Positions 1 to 8,235 of a stretch of 64,000 bases of DNA are shown here, in pieces; position 1 is the first letter of the stretch, and each line of letters begins with the position of its first letter. Origin of the DNA: Burkholderiales bacterium Ga0077547 (GTDB lineage Bacteria; Pseudomonadota; Gammaproteobacteria; Burkholderiales; Burkholderiaceae_C); assembly GCA_001464195.1 (NCBI GenBank), contig LNEY01000027.1, positions 25,984-89,983 of the forward strand, given 5' to 3'. The notes beneath the pieces were generated by a model. That model worked only from the letters and a program-made list of their open reading frames with translations, was not told where the DNA came from and made no database searches. The position numbers were made by a program, and so were the translations under genes.

Positions 1-732
1 ATTGGCAGGTCTTCTGCAAGGACACGATCGAGGGGCAGGTGCAGCCGGGGTGTTTCGGCGCGAATGGCGACATCACCTACCTCGATTGGCTGCTGTCGGC
101 CTGGGGCTGGACGCTGTCGGTGTCGCTGCTGGCCCTCGTGGTGGCGCTCTCCGTCGGCGCCCTGATGGGGGTTTTTGCGCACGACGCCCAGCAAGGGACT
201 GATGTTTCTTGGCAATGCATGGACCGAGCTGTTTCGCAACATCCCGCTGCTGGTGCAGGTCTTCCTCTGGTACTACGTGCTCCCGGAACTGATCCCGCCG
301 CTCAAGCAGGTGTCGAGTTTTGTGCTGATGGTGCTGGCGCTCGGGTTCTTCACCTCGGCGCGGGTAGCCGAGCAGGTGAAGGCCGGTATCCAGGCCCTCC
401 CCAAGGGCCAGCGGTATGCCGGGCTGGCGATGGGCCTGACGCTGCCGCAGACCTACCGCTACGTGCTGCTGCCGATGGCCTTGCGCATCGTCATTCCGCC
501 GCTCACCAGCGAGTCGATGAACATCGTGAAGAACTCGTCGGTGGCGTTCGCGATCAGCATCGCCGAGTTGACGATGTTCGCGCGGCAGGCCGGCGAGGAG
601 ACATCGCGCAACATCGAGATCTATCTGGCGGTGACGGCCTTGTATTTTCTGTCGGCCTTCATCATCAGCCGGGTCGCCCTGTTCATTGAGCGCCGCCTGC
701 AGGTGCCAGGCATGATCGGTGGCGCGCGATGA
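1..732 (+). pseudogene. gltJ: Glutamate/aspartate ABC importer permease GltJ, 5' partial and frameshifted
   Basis: Inner-membrane permease subunit of a polar amino acid ABC importer. The coding frame enters from the left edge (frame 3: WQVFCKDTIEGQ, then YLDWLLSAWGWTLSVSLLA) and switches to frame 1 near base 174, where it continues as LRTTPSKGLMFLGNAWTELF and the EAA-loop region to a stop at 732. Removing one T from the T5 run at 172-176 gives one uninterrupted permease, reading LMGVLRTTPSKG across the join. The ORF track therefore shows two broken pieces. The stop overlaps the gltK start as ATGA. Whether this is a real lesion or a homopolymer sequencing error cannot be decided here; intact gltK and gltL argue for an error or a very recent mutation. 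Confidence 0.85.
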
Positions 733-1394
733 ACCTCGACTTTGGTTTTCTCGACGCCAGCGTTGTCTCCAGCTTCATCCTGAATGGCCTGTACTTCTCG
801 CTGCAGCTGACGGCCATCGCGATGGTCGGCGGCATCGCGCTCGGCACGGTGCTCGCCCTGATGCGGCTCTCGGGCAAGCCCTGGCTGGCGCTGCCGGCAG
901 CGGCCTATGTGACCGTGCTGCGCTCGGTTCCGCTGGTGATGGTCATCCTGTGGTTTTTCCTGCTGATCCCGCTGCTGATCGGCCGACCCATGGGCGCCGA
1001 GCTCAGCGCCATCATCACCTTCACTGTGTTCGAGGCCGCGTACTACTCCGAGATCATGCGCGCCGGCATCCAGTCGGTGCCCAAGGGGCAGGTGCATGCG
1101 GGCTATGCGGTGGGCATGAATTACGCGCAGACGATGCAACTGGTGGTGTTGCCGCAGGCCTTTCGCAACATGCTGCCGGTGTTGATGACGCAGACCATCA
1201 TCCTGTTTCAGGACACCTCGCTGGTCTACGCGATCGGCGCCTACGACCTGCTCAAGGGCTTCGAGATCGCCGGCAAGAACTTCAACCGCCCGATTGAAAC
1301 CTACCTTGTGGCGGCACTTGTCTACTTCGTGATCTGTTTCAGCCTGTCGATGGCCGTGCGCCAGCTTCAGAAAAAGATCGCCATCATCCGCTAG
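729..1394 (+). CDS. gltK: Glutamate/aspartate ABC importer permease GltK
   Basis: Second membrane permease of the importer (221 aa). It is a hydrophobic protein of about five transmembrane segments with the HisM/GltK-type inner-membrane core: VTVLRSVPLVMVILWFF early, then the EAA-like ATPase-contact loop GIQSVPKGQVHAGYAVGM around residues 115-135, followed by LPQAFRNMLPVLMTQ. Length and motif order match the family. It overlaps gltJ by four bases and is followed nine bases later by the ATPase gene, so the three form one operon. The periplasmic binding protein gene gltI is not in the window and probably lies upstream. Substrate is inferred from family resemblance. Confidence 0.92.
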   Translation: MNLDFGFLDASVVSSFILNGLYFSLQLTAIAMVGGIALGTVLALMRLSGKPWLALPAAAYVTVLRSVPLVMVILWFFLLIPLLIGRPMGAELSAIITFTVFEAAYYSEIMRAGIQSVPKGQVHAGYAVGMNYAQTMQLVVLPQAFRNMLPVLMTQTIILFQDTSLVYAIGAYDLLKGFEIAGKNFNRPIETYLVAALVYFVICFSLSMAVRQLQKKIAIIR

Positions 1395-1403
1395 GAAGCT
1401 TCG

Positions 1404-2138
1404 ATGATCGACATCCAGAACGTCTCCAAGTGGTACGGCAGCTTCCAGGTGTTGACCGACTGTTCCACCTCGATCCAGAAAGGTGAAGTGGTGGTGGTCT
1501 GCGGCCCCTCAGGCTCGGGCAAGAGCACGCTGATCAAGACGGTCAATGCGCTGGAGCCCTTCCAGAAGGGCGACATCATCGTTGATGGCATCAGCATCGC
1601 CGATCCGAAGACCAACCTGCCGAAGCTGCGCGCCCGGGTGGGCATGGTGTTCCAGCATTTCGAGTTGTTCCCGCACCTCACCGTGACCGAAAACCTGACG
1701 CTCGCGCAGATCCGCGTGCTCAAGCGCAGCCCTGACGATGCCAAGGCGCGCGGTCTGAAGATGCTCGACCGCGTCGGGTTGATGGTGCACAAGGACAAGT
1801 TCCCTGGCCAGCTCTCCGGCGGTCAGCAGCAGCGGGTGGCGATCGCCCGCGCTTTAAGCGCGGACCCGATCGTGATGCTCTTCGATGAACCCACCTCGGC
1901 GCTCGACCCCGAGATGGTGGGCGAGGTGCTCGACGTGATGGTGCAGCTGGCCCAGGAAGGCATGACGATGATGTGCGTCACCCACGAAATGGGCTTTGCG
2001 CGCAAGGTCAGCCACCGCGTGATCTTCATGGACGCGGGCAAGATCATCGAAGACTGCGCTCGGGAAGCCTTCTTCGGACAGCCCGAGCAGCGCTCGCCGC
2101 GGGCCAAGGAATTCCTCTCGAAGATCCTGCAGCATTGA
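1404..2138 (+). CDS. gltL: Glutamate/aspartate ABC importer ATPase GltL
   Basis: Cytoplasmic ATPase that energises the GltJK permease (244 aa, normal length). Walker [10 protein letters not shown] lies near residue 34, the Q-loop region is [16 protein letters not shown], the ABC signature is LSGGQQQR, Walker B is [14 protein letters not shown] and the switch histidine sits in CVTHEMGFA. All nucleotide-binding motifs are intact. It is the last gene of the importer operon; the next gene reads in the opposite direction. The exact amino acid substrate (glutamate and aspartate versus other polar amino acids) is inferred from the family and the paired permeases. Confidence 0.94.
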   Translation: MIDIQNVSKWYGSFQVLTDCSTSIQKGEVVVVCGPSGSGKSTLIKTVNALEPFQKGDIIVDGISIADPKTNLPKLRARVGMVFQHFELFPHLTVTENLTLAQIRVLKRSPDDAKARGLKMLDRVGLMVHKDKFPGQLSGGQQQRVAIARALSADPIVMLFDEPTSALDPEMVGEVLDVMVQLAQEGMTMMCVTHEMGFARKVSHRVIFMDAGKIIEDCAREAFFGQPEQRSPRAKEFLSKILQH

Positions 2139-2162
2139 GCGTGGGCCGGAACCTACCAGGCC

Positions 2163-2501
2163 TCAGATCGCGAACATCGCCTGCAAATTCGCCAGCACCT
2201 GCACCAGGGTTGGCGCCTTGACGGCGCCCAGCCGCTGCACTAGCCGTTGACGGTCCAAAGTGCGCAACTGATCTAGCAGGATCAAGCCGTTCTTGCGCTG
2301 AAACGAGATCGGCACACGAAACGGTGCGGGGCGACTGCCGGTGGTCATCGGGGCCACGATGAGGGTGCGCAGATGCTGGTTCATTTCCGGCGGGGACACG
2401 ACCACGCAAGGCCGCGTCTTTTGAATCTCACTGCCGATGGTCGGATCGAGTGCGGCCAGCCAGATCTCGCCACGATGTGGTGCGCCTACGGAAGTCACCA
2501 C
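2163..2501 (-). CDS. PemK/MazF-family endoribonuclease toxin
   Basis: Toxin of a type II toxin-antitoxin pair (112 aa), predicted to cleave mRNA when free of its antitoxin. The MazF/PemK fold is recognisable: RGEIWLAALDPTIGSEIQKTRP at the N-terminus, the catalytic-region Arg in KTRPCVVVSP, and the Thr/Ser segment LIVAPMTTGSRP, followed by the QLRTLDRQRL segment and a hydrophobic C-terminus. The start codon overlaps the end of the upstream antitoxin gene by seven bases, a typical translational-coupling layout. The gene converges with gltL, 24 bases away. MazF-type versus PemK-type naming cannot be settled by eye, so no symbol is given. Confidence 0.88.
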   Translation of the reverse strand: MVTSVGAPHRGEIWLAALDPTIGSEIQKTRPCVVVSPPEMNQHLRTLIVAPMTTGSRPAPFRVPISFQRKNGLILLDQLRTLDRQRLVQRLGAVKAPTLVQVLANLQAMFAI

Positions 2502-2743
2502 GCCAGAGCTCCGTCGCCTTCGTTGGCGAATTCAGGCCACACCGGTCTGTCGTCGCCCGCAGCGGCGATGGCAGCACTGGCCTCAGACCAACCTTCTCGC
2601 GGGGATCGCTTGGTGGGGCGCAGCACGATGGCGCCGTTCTCGACCCGCATCTCCGCCTCGCCGGTCAGGCCGACCTCGACAAGCAGTGGCTTCGGAATGA
2701 TGACGCCTTGGGAATTGCCCAGTTTGCGCAACGTGGTCAGCAT
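2495..2743 (-). CDS. AbrB/MazE-type antitoxin
   Basis: Antitoxin partner and probable autorepressor (82 aa). The N-terminus MLTTLRKLGNSQGVIIPKPL is the swapped-hairpin AbrB/MazE DNA-binding domain; the C-terminal half (about residues 45-82, acidic and tryptophan-containing, ending DGALAW) would wrap the toxin. The ORF track gives a 170-aa version, but its first 88 residues have no family resemblance and run antisense into pyrC. The internal ATG at 2743 starts exactly at the AbrB domain and has an AAGGA-like ribosome site upstream. It overlaps the toxin gene by seven bases. Confidence 0.87.
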   Translation of the reverse strand: MLTTLRKLGNSQGVIIPKPLLVEVGLTGEAEMRVENGAIVLRPTKRSPREGWSEASAAIAAAGDDRPVWPEFANEGDGALAW

Positions 2744-2769
2744 GGCTGCGATCCTTGAAAGTTTGACAT

Positions 2770-2800
2770 TGTTATAACATGCATGAGCGGGCATTGTCGA
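2770..2800 (-). promoter_or_regulatory. Toxin-antitoxin promoter with palindromic operator
   Basis: On the minus strand a -35-like TCGACA (2795-2800) and a -10 TATAAC (2771-2776) are separated by 18 bases. The -10 lies inside the perfect ten-base palindrome TGTTATAACA (2770-2779). An AbrB-type antitoxin binding here would block its own promoter, the usual control of such pairs. The palindrome and spacing are seen directly; promoter activity and autoregulation are inferred. The same short region is also the 5' flank of pyrC on the other strand. Confidence 0.55.
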
Positions 2801-2849
2801 TATGCCGTCCGCTCTCGCAGAGTCCAATATCGCCGTGCAAAATTGCTTG

Positions 2850-3893
2850 ATGAACTTGTTGCCCTCGACATTGACATTGCGGCGCCCGGACGACTGGCAT
2901 CTGCACCTGCGCGACGGCGCAGCACTGGCCGCAGTGCTGCCCGACACCGCACGGCAGTTCGCCCGCGCCATCGTGATGCCCAACCTGAAGCCGCCGGTGA
3001 CCACCACCGCGCAGGCGCTGGCCTATGCCGGGCGCATCCGTGCGGCACTGCCCGCAGGCTTGTCGTTCGAGCCGCTGATGACGCTGTACCTGACCGACCG
3101 CTTGCCCGCCGACGAGATCGTGCGCGCGAAGGAGGCCGGCATCGTCGCGGTCAAGCTGTACCCAGCGGGCGCCACCACCAACAGCGATGCCGGCGTGACC
3201 GATCTGCGCCTGACCTACCCGACGCTCGAAGCCATGCAGCGCGCCGGCATGCCACTGCTGGTGCACGGCGAGGTGACCGATGCCGACATCGACCTGTTCG
3301 ACCGTGAGGCCGTGTTCATCGACACCAAGCTGATCCCGCTGCGGCGCGATTTTCCCGAGCTGAAGATCGTGTTCGAGCACATCACCACCCGCGAGGCCGC
3401 GCAGTACGTCGCTTCGGCTGGCGCCCACACCGCCGCCACGCTGACCGCACACCACCTGCTCTACAACCGCAATGCCTTGTTCACCGGTGGTGTGCGGCCG
3501 CACTACTACTGCCTGCCGGTGCTCAAGCGCGAGGTGCACCGCCAGGCGCTGGTCGCGGCGGCCACCTCGGGCAGCGATCGCTTCTTCCTCGGCACCGACA
3601 GCGCACCGCATGCGGCGCATCTGAAGGAGCACGCCTGTGGCTGCGCCGGTTGCTACACCGCGCTGACAGCGATCGAGCTGTATGCCGAAGCCTTCGAGGC
3701 GGCGGGTGCGTTGGAGCGCTTGGAAGGTTTCGCCAGCGTTCACGGCCCGGCGTTTTATGGCCTGCCACTCAACGCCGGCACGATCACACTGCGCCGCGAA
3801 ACCTGGACCTTGCCTGAATCGCTGCCGTATGGCGACGGACAGTTGAAGCCGCTGCGTGGCGGCGAAGCCCTGACCTGGCGCTTGGTCGCCTGA
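2850..3893 (+). CDS. pyrC: Dihydroorotase (class II, catalytic)
   Basis: Zinc enzyme closing carbamoyl-aspartate to dihydroorotate in UMP biosynthesis. The metal-binding HxH is intact in [13 protein letters not shown]; the carboxylated-lysine region is AAKLYP-like ([14 protein letters not shown]); further histidines sit in LVHGEV and FEHITT; and the catalytic Asp region is [15 protein letters not shown] followed by CGCAGC. The ORF track begins at 2802, but starting at the ATG at 2850 ([16 protein letters not shown]) gives 347 aa, the normal class II length. Neither start has a strong ribosome site. A second, inactive dihydroorotase homologue lies at 53963-55258, so this gene is probably the working enzyme. 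Confidence 0.93.
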   Translation: MNLLPSTLTLRRPDDWHLHLRDGAALAAVLPDTARQFARAIVMPNLKPPVTTTAQALAYAGRIRAALPAGLSFEPLMTLYLTDRLPADEIVRAKEAGIVAVKLYPAGATTNSDAGVTDLRLTYPTLEAMQRAGMPLLVHGEVTDADIDLFDREAVFIDTKLIPLRRDFPELKIVFEHITTREAAQYVASAGAHTAATLTAHHLLYNRNALFTGGVRPHYYCLPVLKREVHRQALVAAATSGSDRFFLGTDSAPHAAHLKEHACGCAGCYTALTAIELYAEAFEAAGALERLEGFASVHGPAFYGLPLNAGTITLRRETWTLPESLPYGDGQLKPLRGGEALTWRLVA

Positions 3894-3906
3894 ACCTGGA
3901 CCCTGC

Positions 3907-4812
3907 ATGGACACCACCCACCGCATCGCGCTGCTGATCGATGCCGACAACGTTTCCGTCGATGTGCTGCGGCAGATCCTGCACCGGCTGCAGCTCACGG
4001 GGCATCGCCTGCAGCACCGACGCGCCTACGGCAGCGTGCAGAAAGCGGTCGAGTTCGCCGAGATCTGCCGCGACCACGCGATCCGCTTCCTGCCCAGCAC
4101 CTTCGCCGGGCCGAACGCCACCGACATCGCGATGGCGATCGACGCGATCGAGTTGATGCTGCGCCAGCCGGTCGACGAGGTGGTGATCGTGTCGTCTGAC
4201 ATGGACTACTCGCCGCTGATCGTGCGATTGCGCGAACTGGGCTGCCGTGTCACCGGGTATGGTCAGCAAGGCAAATCCGGGCGTGACATCGAGCGCGACT
4301 ACGAGCGGGTCTACGACAGCTTCGAGGTGGTGGCTCTGAGCAATGCGCGGCCCGTGGCACGAGCCACCAGACCGAGTAACTTGAGTGAGGCAAAGCGGGC
4401 GGTGGCTGCACTTGCCGCCGCAAAAGTAGTGCCGACTCCGCCGGCGCCAGCCCCCGTTCGTCCTTCGCCAAAGGCGTCTCCACTCGCTGCACCTATAGCC
4501 AAAGTTGCGCAAAAGCGAGCCTCACCTTCTCCACGCCCTGCTGCAAAGAAGGCGACACCTGCCGCTAAGGCGGTGACCCAGACCCTGCCCGCAGCGGTCG
4601 ACGCGGTGCTGCAGGCCTGCCCTGACCTGCGCAGTGGCACCCCGGTGCGCCTGAACGGCGTGGCGGTGGCGCTGCGCGAGCGGGGGCTGCTGACCAAGAG
4701 CGGCAAGACCACGTCTTTCTTCAAGAAGCTGGAGGCGCATTTCGCGCTGCTGCCGGCGGACAAGCCGCAGTCGGTGCGCTTTCTAGGCAGCAGTGCTGGC
4801 GCTGTCGGCTGA
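3907..4812 (+). CDS. NYN-domain protein with C-terminal OST-HTH/LOTUS-like region
   Basis: Predicted PIN-like RNA nuclease (301 aa). Residues about 5-140 form a NYN (LabA/DUF88) domain: IALLIDADNVS with the first acidic metal ligands, then the ATDIAMAIDA and VSSDMDYSPL acidic motifs. A low-complexity Ala/Pro/Lys linker (about 150-225) with repeated PRPAAKKATPAAK-like stretches connects to a winged-helix-like C-terminus (about 235-295; LNGVAVALRERGLLTKSGKTTSFFKKL) resembling OST-HTH domains. Such NYN plus OST-HTH fusions are known; targets are not. It begins 13 bases after pyrC and is followed closely by the DUF3025 gene, so co-transcription is likely. The substrate is unknown. Confidence 0.82.
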   Translation: MDTTHRIALLIDADNVSVDVLRQILHRLQLTGHRLQHRRAYGSVQKAVEFAEICRDHAIRFLPSTFAGPNATDIAMAIDAIELMLRQPVDEVVIVSSDMDYSPLIVRLRELGCRVTGYGQQGKSGRDIERDYERVYDSFEVVALSNARPVARATRPSNLSEAKRAVAALAAAKVVPTPPAPAPVRPSPKASPLAAPIAKVAQKRASPSPRPAAKKATPAAKAVTQTLPAAVDAVLQACPDLRSGTPVRLNGVAVALRERGLLTKSGKTTSFFKKLEAHFALLPADKPQSVRFLGSSAGAVG

Positions 4813-4826
4813 GGCCGAGACATCCC

Positions 4827-5576
4827 GTGGATCTGGCGATCGACTGGTCCGCGCCATGGCTCGCGCCCTACCGCGCCATCGGCGAGCCCGTCACCCATGC
4901 CGTCGCTGTCGGCATGCCGCTGGTCGAGGCGTTGAATCGTTCGTCTGAGCGGCCTCCGCGCTTCGTCGAACCCTCCGCGCTGCCGCCCGGCGAGCCCTAT
5001 GAGGCGTTCATTGCCCGAACTGGCAGCGTGCCGACCCGCCAGAACACCCACGACCTGTTCAACGCGCTGGTGTGGCGCACGCATCCGCAGTTGAAGACCC
5101 ATCTGAATGCCCGGCAGGCCGAACAGATCGAGCGTGCGGGTGTTGGCGCTGTGCGTGGGGCGTTCCGGGACGCGCTGACGCTGTTCGACGAGAACGCCGC
5201 CTGGCTGCAGGCGCCGGGGCCGTTGACTGAGGCGTTGCAGCAGCGAAACTGGGTGCAGTTGTTCGTCACCCACCGCGCGCTGTGGCGCGACACACGGTTG
5301 GTGCTGTTCGGCCATGCGCTGCTCGACAAGTTGTTGCAGCCCCGCAAGGCGATCACGGCGCACGTCTGGGTGGTGCCGATGGAGATGGCCGATCCGGCCG
5401 CATGGTTGACGCAGCAACTGACGGCTGAATCGCTGGCGCGCAAGCCCTGGCTGCCCTTGCCCGTGCTGGGGGTGCCGGGCTGGTGGAACTCCAACGAGCA
5501 AATCGGCTTCTATGACGACGCAGCGGTGTTTCGCAGACCGGCTCCGACCTTGAAAATGGCTGTACCGGCCGCATAA
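4827..5576 (+). CDS. DUF3025 family protein
   Basis: Uncharacterised cytoplasmic-looking protein (249 aa) of the DUF3025 family, recognised by the conserved block RQNTHDLFNALVWRTHP (about residues 70-87), the later LVLFGHALLDKL and the C-terminal LPVLGVPGWWNSNEQIGFYDD followed by VFR. No signal peptide or membrane segment is visible. The start is a GTG 14 bases after the NYN gene, with no strong ribosome site. The family is common in beta- and gammaproteobacteria, but its function is unknown to me. Co-transcription with the NYN gene and htpX is plausible from spacing only. Confidence 0.82.
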   Translation: MDLAIDWSAPWLAPYRAIGEPVTHAVAVGMPLVEALNRSSERPPRFVEPSALPPGEPYEAFIARTGSVPTRQNTHDLFNALVWRTHPQLKTHLNARQAEQIERAGVGAVRGAFRDALTLFDENAAWLQAPGPLTEALQQRNWVQLFVTHRALWRDTRLVLFGHALLDKLLQPRKAITAHVWVVPMEMADPAAWLTQQLTAESLARKPWLPLPVLGVPGWWNSNEQIGFYDDAAVFRRPAPTLKMAVPAA

Positions 5577-5606
5577 CCCCCACGTCTCGTCGTTCCAAAG
5601 GACACC

Positions 5607-6494
5607 ATGAAACGCATTGCCTTGTTCTTGCTGACCAACGTCGCCGTGATGGTGGTGTTGGGCATCGTCGTGAACCTGCTCGGCCTCAACACCTTCCTGA
5701 CCGCCAACGGGCTCAACCTGGGTGCGCTGCTCGGCTTCTCGCTGGTGATGGGCTTTGGCGGCGCGATCATCTCGCTGCTGATCAGCAAGCCGATGGCGAA
5801 ATGGACCACCGGCGCGCAGGTGATCAACGATTCACCTGACCCGACGCACCGCTGGCTGGTGACCAGCGTTGCGCGCTGTGCCGAAAAGGCGGGTATCACG
5901 ATGCCCGAGGTCGCCATCTACGAGGGCGCACCGAACGCCTTTGCCACCGGCGCGTTCAAGAATTCAGCGCTGGTCGCGGTATCGACCGGGCTGGTGCAAT
6001 CGATGACACGCGACGAAGTCGACGCAGTGATCGGCCATGAAGTCGCCCACATCGCCAACGGCGACATGGTCACCATGACCTTGATCCAGGGCGTGATGAA
6101 CACCTTCGTCGTGTTCCTGTCGCGCGTGATCGGTTACGTGGTCGACCGCATCATCTTGCGCAACAACAGCGAACGCCCTGGTGTCGGCTACATGATCACC
6201 ACCGTGGTGATGGACCTGCTGCTGGGCGTGCTGGCCGCGATCATCGTCGCCTGGTTCTCGCGCCAGCGCGAGTTCCGCGCCGACGCCGGCGCGGCACAGT
6301 TGCTGGGCCGCAAGCAGCCGATGATCAACGCGCTCGCCCGGCTGGGCGGCCTCGATCCTGGCGAAATGCCGAAGGCGCTGTCCGCGATGGGCATCAGTTC
6401 GCGCCCCAGCGGTCTGATGGCATTGTTCTCGTCGCACCCGCCGATGGAAGAGCGCATCGCACGCCTGCGTGGCGACAGCAATCTGCCTTCTTGA
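5607..6494 (+). CDS. htpX: Membrane zinc metalloprotease HtpX
   Basis: Inner-membrane M48 family protease that degrades damaged membrane proteins (295 aa, normal length). Two N-terminal membrane segments (about 4-25 and 36-56) are followed by the zinc site HEVAH (H144, E145, H148) in [13 protein letters not shown], two further membrane segments around 155-215, and the third-ligand region [15 protein letters not shown] good ribosome site AAAGGA precedes the ATG. The end of the gene lies directly before the rnpB promoter. In relatives htpX is heat- or envelope-stress-induced; no such promoter is evident here. Confidence 0.94.
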   Translation: MKRIALFLLTNVAVMVVLGIVVNLLGLNTFLTANGLNLGALLGFSLVMGFGGAIISLLISKPMAKWTTGAQVINDSPDPTHRWLVTSVARCAEKAGITMPEVAIYEGAPNAFATGAFKNSALVAVSTGLVQSMTRDEVDAVIGHEVAHIANGDMVTMTLIQGVMNTFVVFLSRVIGYVVDRIILRNNSERPGVGYMITTVVMDLLLGVLAAIIVAWFSRQREFRADAGAAQLLGRKQPMINALARLGGLDPGEMPKALSAMGISSRPSGLMALFSSHPPMEERIARLRGDSNLPS

Positions 6495-6515
6495 CCCGCG
6501 GTTGTATCTCGCCCC

Positions 6516-6524
6516 TGAGATAAT
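6516..6524 (+). promoter_or_regulatory. Extended -10 promoter of rnpB
   Basis: TGAGATAAT matches an extended -10 element (TGn followed by GATAAT, five of six consensus bases). It ends six bases before 6531, where the RNase P RNA must begin according to its terminal P1 pairing. No good -35 lies at the usual distance, which is the pattern expected when a promoter relies on an extended -10. Assignment is by position and sequence only. Confidence 0.6.
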
Positions 6525-6530
6525 CCGCTG

Positions 6531-6897
6531 GTGAAGCAAGCCAGACCGTCGCTGGTGCACCGTCCCGAAAGGGCGCACTGGAGGAAGGTCCGGACTGCAC
6601 AGGGCAGCGCAGCAGCTAACGGCTGTCCACCGCGAGGTGAGGATCAGAGTCGGGGTTCGGGCCGCAAGGCCCGGACCTCGGGTGAAACGAGCAATCTCTG
6701 CGCGCAGCAACACCAAATAGGCCAGCGTGAGCGGCGCGGCAGCGACCGCGCTCGTTTGAAGTGTGGCTCCGCACTAGCTGGCGGGTAGGTGGCATCGAGC
6801 CGTGCAGCGATGCACGGCCCAGAGGAATGGCGGTCACGGCAGGGCGGGCGCAAGCCCGTTTGGCTGCACAGAATCCGGCCTATCGGCTCGCTTCACA
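6531..6897 (+). ncRNA. rnpB: RNase P RNA, bacterial type A
   Basis: Catalytic RNA that trims the 5' leader of tRNA precursors. Universally conserved pieces are visible in order: GGAGGAAGGTCCGGACT near the 5' side, CCGCGAGGTGAGGATCAGAG, GGGTGAAACGAGCAA in the middle, and AGAGGAATGGC followed by ACAGAATCCGGCCTATCG near the 3' end. The ends pair as helix P1 (GTGAAGCAAGCC with GGCTCGCTTCAC, allowing G-U pairs), which sets the boundaries to within a few bases. Length of about 366 nt is typical. Protein ORFs drawn here by the track are spurious. Confidence 0.96.
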
Positions 6898-6948
6898 CTA
6901 ATTTTCGGCAGACGCCCGCACGGTGCCTGCGCAGACCGAACGGACCCG

Positions 6949-8154
6949 ATGAACCCTGACGCTTCCACGCTCTGGCGCCGGCCGCGCTGGGCGCTGGCGG
7001 CGCTGCTCGCCTGCCTGGGCATGGTCGGCCCGTTCTCGATCGACACCTACCTGCCGGCCTTCAGCGGCATGGCGACGTCGATCGGTGCCACGCCGGTGGA
7101 GATGCAGCAGACGCTGTCGGCCTACCTGTTTGGTTTTGCGGTGATGAACCTGTTTCACGGGGCGCTGTCAGACAGCCTGGGCCGCCGGCCCGTCGTGCTC
7201 TGGGGAGTGGCGGTGTTCACGTTGGCGTCGGTCGGTTGCGCGCTGTCGTCGCACATCGGCCCGCTCGTGTTCTTCCGGGCACTGCAGGGCATGGCGGCGG
7301 GGGCTGGCATCGTGGTGTCGCGCGCGGTGATCCGCGACATGTTCCCACCGGCTGATGCGCAGCGGGTGATGTCGCAGGTGACGATCTATTTCGGCATTGC
7401 GCCTGCCATCGCGCCGCTGGTCGGCGGAGTGCTGTTCGTGCACATGGGCTGGCAGGCCATCTTCTGGTTCCTGAGTGCCCTCGGCGCCGCGCTGTGGATC
7501 GCCAACCACCGGCTGTTGCCGGAATCGCTGCACCCGAGCCACCGCCAGCCTCTGAATCTGCGGCATCTGTTTCGCGGCTACGCCGAACTCGGCAGCAGCG
7601 GGCGGTTTCTGGCCCTGTCGCTCGCCGCCGGCGTGCCCTTCAACGGCATGTTCCTGTATGTGCTGTCGGCGCCGGTGTTTCTGGGTGAGCACCTCGGGTT
7701 GCCGCCCCAGCACTTCTTCGTTCTGTTTCTGATCACCATTGCCGGCATCATGGGCGGCGCGTTCCTCTCGGGACGTCTGGCGGGACGCATGCCGGCAAAC
7801 CGGCAGGTCAATCTGGGGTTCGCCATCATGGCGGCGGTGTCGCTGCTGAATCTCGCGCTGAACCTGGCCTTCGGCGCGCAGGCCTGGTGGGCCATGTGGC
7901 CGATCGGCGTCTACTGCTTTGGCTGGGCTCTGATGGTGCCCGTGGTCACGTTGATGGTGCTCGATCAGGCCCCCGACCGGCGTGGCATGGCCTCGTCCTT
8001 GCAGGCCTGTATCGGCAGCGTGTCCAGCGGACTGGTGGCCGGGGTGATGGCGCCGTGGGTCATGCATTCGACCGTGGCGCTGGCCATCGGGGCGGTGGTG
8101 CTGATGGGCACCGGGCTGATCGCATGGCGTTGGGTGGAGGCGCAAGGGGACTGA
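6949..8154 (+). CDS. Bcr/CflA-family drug efflux transporter (MFS)
   Basis: Twelve-helix major facilitator transporter (401 aa) of the multidrug Bcr/CflA subgroup. The family signature SIDTYLPAF follows the first helix (about residue 27), then FGFAVMNLFHGALSDSLGRRPV is the A-loop motif between helices 2 and 3, and FRALQGMAAGAGIVVSRAVIRDMF is the helix-4 antiporter region. The ORF track begins at 6802 inside rnpB; the ATG at 6949 starts with a short polar tail before the first helix and is the sensible start. The drug or metabolite exported is unknown. It stands between rnpB and a carbonic anhydrase gene with no obvious functional link. Confidence 0.88.
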   Translation: MNPDASTLWRRPRWALAALLACLGMVGPFSIDTYLPAFSGMATSIGATPVEMQQTLSAYLFGFAVMNLFHGALSDSLGRRPVVLWGVAVFTLASVGCALSSHIGPLVFFRALQGMAAGAGIVVSRAVIRDMFPPADAQRVMSQVTIYFGIAPAIAPLVGGVLFVHMGWQAIFWFLSALGAALWIANHRLLPESLHPSHRQPLNLRHLFRGYAELGSSGRFLALSLAAGVPFNGMFLYVLSAPVFLGEHLGLPPQHFFVLFLITIAGIMGGAFLSGRLAGRMPANRQVNLGFAIMAAVSLLNLALNLAFGAQAWWAMWPIGVYCFGWALMVPVVTLMVLDQAPDRRGMASSLQACIGSVSSGLVAGVMAPWVMHSTVALAIGAVVLMGTGLIAWRWVEAQGD

Positions 8155-8235
8155 ATTGCACGGGCCGACTCAAGCCGGGCGGGCGGGTACCGATACCCCA
8201 AAGAGTCCCTCGGGTTTGTCCCAGGAGTGTTCCCC

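Noticed and set aside
2772-3998. 408-aa antisense ORF opposite pyrC
   Set aside because: Gln/Arg/His-rich shadow frame; pyrC has intact catalytic motifs on the other strand.
6531-6788. 85-aa ORF inside rnpB
   Set aside because: The region is RNase P RNA by conserved sequence and terminal pairing.
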